Shown here: one piece after another, positions 61,047 through 64,000 of the stretch
How the letters are laid out: each line of letters starts with the position of its first letter
How positions within the stretch are numbered: position 1 is the stretch's first letter
From: Polyangiaceae bacterium
Lineage (GTDB): Bacteria > Myxococcota_A > Polyangia > Polyangiales > Polyangiaceae
Assembly: GCA_016715885.1 (NCBI GenBank)
Contig: JADJXL010000025.1
Coordinates: forward strand, 310,001 to 374,000
Length of the DNA: 64,000 nucleotides
Reading direction: 5' to 3'
Program-made: the position numbers and the translations under genes
Notes under the pieces: generated by a model
What the model saw: only the letters and a program-made list of their open reading frames with translations
Told to the model about the DNA's origin: nothing
The model's database searches: none

Positions 61047-62744
61047 TCACTGCGCGCGGAATCCCTCGGCAGGACGTAGCCGTGCGGCATACGCGCTCGG
61101 AATGATCGTCGCCACGAGACAGATGAAGATCGCAATGGCTCCGGTGATCGCGAATTCCAGCGGCCTCACCTGCACCGGCAATCGGGAGATGAAGTACACC
61201 TTTGGATCGAGCGGGAAACCGTAGACGAGAAGCCCCTTGCAGACGACGACGCCAAGCAAGAGACCGAGCGACGTGCCCGCGAAACCGATGATGCCGCCTT
61301 GGTAGAGGAAGATGCGCAGGATCTGTCCGTTCGTTGCGCCCATCGCCTTCAGCACGGAGATCTCTTTCGTCTTGTCGAGCACCACCATGATGAGCGTCGC
61401 AACGACGGTAAACGCTGCGACGACGATGATGAGCGCCAAGACGCCGCTCATGAGGATCTGCTGGATGAGAAGCGCGGTGAACAGCCCGTGGTTCAGCTCT
61501 TCCCAGTCCATCGTGTGATACAGGCCGCTCGCGAGCTGCACGCTGATCTGCTTGGCGATCTGCTTGGCGTCGTCGATGTCGTCGACCTTCATCTCGACGC
61601 CGGTCACCGTATCGCCCTGATCGTAAAACGCCTGAGCTTCGTACAAATCCGTGTAGACGAGCTTCGAGTCGTACTGGTCAAACCCTGCCTCGAACACCGC
61701 AATCACGCGGAATCGTTTGGCAACGGGGGGCTTCAGCGATCCGCCCGAATACGAATAACCGATGGTCGGAGACGTGACCGTGACGCAGTCTCCCAGGTCG
61801 AGTTTCAGCGTCTTTGCGAGCGACGTTCCAACGACGATACCGGGCAGCTTCGCAACGAGATCAGGATCGGCGCAGATGTCCGGATCCACGTCCGCGGGAA
61901 CCTCGTCTTCATCCGGCAGCACGCTTGCGTAGCCGCCATCAGGCTCGACCTCACCCGACGGGCCTGCTTCTTCCGCAACGCCTGCATCGAGCTCGTCGAC
62001 GACGTCGTTGACTTGGGGTTCGGGCTTGGCGTCTTTGTAGAGTTTGTCCGCAGGCGTCGCTTCGAGCGCTGCGATCGCGTCGATGCTCGGAGCCTCGTCG
62101 TCCTTCGTGTCGTCTTTCTTGTCGTCCTTGCGAAGGCGCGCTGCTTCTTCCTGCCGCTTGATGTCCTCTTCGATCGCTTGAAGCAGTCCGAAGGTTCCGC
62201 CACCGTCCTGGGGCAAACCTCCATCGAGCGAATCGTTTAGTTTGGGCACGGGGGGCAAAGAAGGCGACTTGCGTTCCGGCGGTTTTGCGCCGGCGATACG
62301 CAGCCCCTCGAGAGACCCGTCTTTGATCTGCTGTGGCAGGTCGAGTACGTACGGAGAGCCCTCGGGCAAACCCACGCCAAGGCTCGAAGACGGCTCGACG
62401 CCCTTCAGCAGCACGCCCGTTGCGGTGGCGGATCCATGCGTGAGCATCATCGGATTGATGCTGAATGGTGCGACGGCGCGAACGCCCGGCACTTTGGCCA
62501 CCTGCTCCATGACAGTCCGGTATTCACGAAAGTCCGTCGAATACTTGAGGACGAGCACGTGAGCGTTGACCCCGAGGACTTTCTCGCGAAACTGCGCTTG
62601 AAAGCCGCCGGTTACGCTCATGACGGTAGCAAGAGCTGCGACACCGAGCGTGACGCCGAGAATGGCGAAGGCCGTGCCAACCGAAATGAACGCGCGTTTT
62701 TTGCTCCCCAGATACCGGAGCGCAACCTCGAGGGGGTAGCCCAT
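61047..62744 (-). CDS. LolC/LolE-type ABC transporter permease with large acidic insert
   Basis: The 565-aa product starts at the ATG at 62744 (MGYPLEVALRYLGSKKRAFI). The first membrane segment (about 20-45) and the last three (SGVLALIIVVAAFTVVATLI, GGIIGFAGTSLGLLLGVVV, FAITGAIAIFICLVATII) match the LolC/E/FtsX fold, with the EISVLKAMGATNGQILRIF signature. Usual length is about 410 aa. Here the periplasmic part has an insert of about 150 residues rich in Asp, Glu, Lys and Pro. It probably serves lipoprotein release. No ATPase gene is adjacent. Confidence 0.9.
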   Translation of the reverse strand: MGYPLEVALRYLGSKKRAFISVGTAFAILGVTLGVAALATVMSVTGGFQAQFREKVLGVNAHVLVLKYSTDFREYRTVMEQVAKVPGVRAVAPFSINPMMLTHGSATATGVLLKGVEPSSSLGVGLPEGSPYVLDLPQQIKDGSLEGLRIAGAKPPERKSPSLPPVPKLNDSLDGGLPQDGGGTFGLLQAIEEDIKRQEEAARLRKDDKKDDTKDDEAPSIDAIAALEATPADKLYKDAKPEPQVNDVVDELDAGVAEEAGPSGEVEPDGGYASVLPDEDEVPADVDPDICADPDLVAKLPGIVVGTSLAKTLKLDLGDCVTVTSPTIGYSYSGGSLKPPVAKRFRVIAVFEAGFDQYDSKLVYTDLYEAQAFYDQGDTVTGVEMKVDDIDDAKQIAKQISVQLASGLYHTMDWEELNHGLFTALLIQQILMSGVLALIIVVAAFTVVATLIMVVLDKTKEISVLKAMGATNGQILRIFLYQGGIIGFAGTSLGLLLGVVVCKGLLVYGFPLDPKVYFISRLPVQVRPLEFAITGAIAIFICLVATIIPSAYAARLRPAEGFRAQ

Positions 62745-62919
62745 CTGGCGGCAGGCTGTAGCAGAGTTGCCGTGCCCTGGCACGTAACGCTCGAAAGAGT
62801 TGCGTCGCCGCGCTCGAGAACGTGGGTCGCGAGGCAGCCGTGTTCAGAACTCTTCTCCGATGCGGCGTGTACTGCTACAATACCACTGCGTTTTTATCCC
62901 TCTCGGCAAAACGCCCTTC

Positions 62920-64000
62920 ATGCCGCCCAACGATCCCCCCGCCCCGCCGAAACCACCTACGGCCCCAAGCGCCGCGGGCAAGAGCGTGCCTTCGCCTGCC
63001 GGCAAGGTAGCTCCGTCGGTGCTTCCTGCGCCCATTGCGCCGCGTCCTCCTGCGGGTTTGGCCAAGTTGGCCGGCTCGAGTGCGCCCAAGCCTGCGAGCG
63101 TTACGCCTTCTGCTGCTCCGACAAACTTGCTGCCCAAGGTCCCGGGGCCGCCGAAATTGCCCTCGATCGCGCCACCTGCGCCCGTGGCCGCACCGAGCGC
63201 GCCGCCTCCTCCACCACCTGCACCGAAGGCAGCAGCGCCGAAGGCGTCTGCGCCGCCGCCAGCGAATGCCGCGACAAACGCCGCTCCGAGCGTTCCGCCG
63301 AAGGCGCCATCGATCCCAGCGCCTCCGCCAGCGATCTCCGTCGAAGAGAAGTCGATGGATCTCGATCTCGCGACGCTCGGGCTCGGCGATCCCACAGAAC
63401 GCGCAAAACTTGCAAGTTTTCCCGACGGCGATGGGACAAACCGCCCGAGTTTTACTGGAGACGGCGCGCCGAAATCTCGGCGCATCGGCGAAACCGACAT
63501 TCCGCCTCCGGCTCACGTCGATGCAGAGCGAGCTCCTGGATCCAAGGATCCGTACATCGGCACCACCTTCGATCATCGCTACAAGATCGAAAAGCTGCTT
63601 GGCGAAGGCGGCATGGGGTTTGTCTATCTCGCACGGCACAAAGTCATCGACAAGAAGGTCGCGGTCAAAGTGCTGCGCGCCGAGATGGCCAAGGATCGCG
63701 AGATCCTCGAGCGCTTCCTGCAAGAAGCGCGAGCGGCATCGAGCATCGGCAATCCGCATATCATCGACATTTCGGACTTCGGCGATTTGCCCGATGGCTC
63801 CACGTACTTCGTGATGGAGTTCCTCGATGGCCAGAGCCTGGTGCAGTTCAACGACAAGAACAATCGCCAGCCGTTCGAAGTCATCGCCAAGATCGCGATT
63901 CAAATGGCCAATGGTCTCGCGGCAGCCCACGAAGCGGGCATCATTCACCGCGATCTCAAGCCGGAAAATATCTACATCGTCACACGTGGCCTGGACAAAC
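62920..64000 (+). CDS. Ser/Thr protein kinase, C-terminal part cut by window edge
   Basis: The frame opens at the ATG at 62920 (MPPNDPPAPPKPPTAPSAAG) and runs to the window end without a stop (360 codons). About 200 residues of Pro/Ala/Lys-rich disordered sequence come first. The kinase domain then begins YIGTTFDHRYKIEKLLGEGG, with G-loop GEGGMGFV, the lysine in VAVKVLRAEM and the catalytic HRDLKPENIYI near the edge. It is a Hanks-type kinase with an unusual N-terminal extension. Its neighbour is the divergent permease gene. Confidence 0.92.
   Translation, partial: MPPNDPPAPPKPPTAPSAAGKSVPSPAGKVAPSVLPAPIAPRPPAGLAKLAGSSAPKPASVTPSAAPTNLLPKVPGPPKLPSIAPPAPVAAPSAPPPPPPAPKAAAPKASAPPPANAATNAAPSVPPKAPSIPAPPPAISVEEKSMDLDLATLGLGDPTERAKLASFPDGDGTNRPSFTGDGAPKSRRIGETDIPPPAHVDAERAPGSKDPYIGTTFDHRYKIEKLLGEGGMGFVYLARHKVIDKKVAVKVLRAEMAKDREILERFLQEARAASSIGNPHIIDISDFGDLPDGSTYFVMEFLDGQSLVQFNDKNNRQPFEVIAKIAIQMANGLAAAHEAGIIHRDLKPENIYIVTRGLDK

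Overview
The window looks like a chromosome segment of a large-genome myxobacterium, probably order Polyangiales (Sorangium/Polyangium-like). The signs are a GC-rich sequence, many lipoproteins with Gly/Ser/Ala-rich linkers, Cys-rich CGDG…GEqCDDGN repeat proteins, three Hanks-type Ser/Thr kinases, AgmX/TonB-C-like proteins and tandem beta-propeller lipoproteins. Family names were assigned by reading the translations; no database search was run.

Layout. (1) 1-3163: the aerobic 'box' benzoyl-CoA pathway. boxC and boxB (cut by the left edge) are on the minus strand, and a boxR-type regulator is divergent. A perfect 18-bp palindrome with two TGCA half-sites lies just before the boxR start. (2) 3164-7695: an accessory stretch with a nearly identical 280-bp direct repeat, an (AATC)n tract, a RAYT-type HUH transposase with a REP-like hairpin, a hydrolase, and a second, truncated copy of the boxR 3' end. 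(3) 7700-24099: mostly core genes (glgA, recN, a ThyX-like protein, map, a NifU-like protein, an M28 peptidase and lipoproteins). (4) 24156-34101: a tetR / copper-monooxygenase pair divergent from a six-gene, tightly overlapping envelope operon. That operon encodes two heme-motif lipoproteins, a DUF4266 lipoprotein, a DUF3570 outer-membrane barrel, a small lipoprotein and a YncE-propeller/di-heme-peroxidase fusion. (5) 34280-43304: a full set of genes for the anaerobic class I benzoyl-CoA pathway (had, oah, dch, tetR, bcrC, bcrB, bcrA, bcrD), ending in a hemerythrin gene, with a palindromic operator at the promoter. (6) 43388-64000: a PLP decarboxylase, a kinase/PEGA/Cys-rich lipoprotein operon, a DUF4349 lipoprotein, a CDP-alcohol phosphatidyltransferase, UspA, a truncated CoA-binding gene, two tandem 594-aa propeller lipoproteins, a Ser/Thr kinase with an HQD/DLG active site, a DUF362 + polyferredoxin pair, a LolC/E-type permease with a large acidic insert, and a partial kinase at the right edge.

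Main points. One locus carries both the oxygen-dependent (box) and the oxygen-sensitive ATP-dependent (bcr) routes for benzoyl-CoA. This is unexpected for this mainly aerobic order. Beside it lies an outer-membrane barrel plus heme-lipoprotein operon that could move electrons across the envelope. A second signal is the octamer GGACAAAC/GTTTGTCC. I hand-counted about 31 copies, in several reading frames and both orientations, but none between about 24.08 and 44.37 kb. That gap coincides with the bcr/cytochrome region and suggests it was acquired separately.
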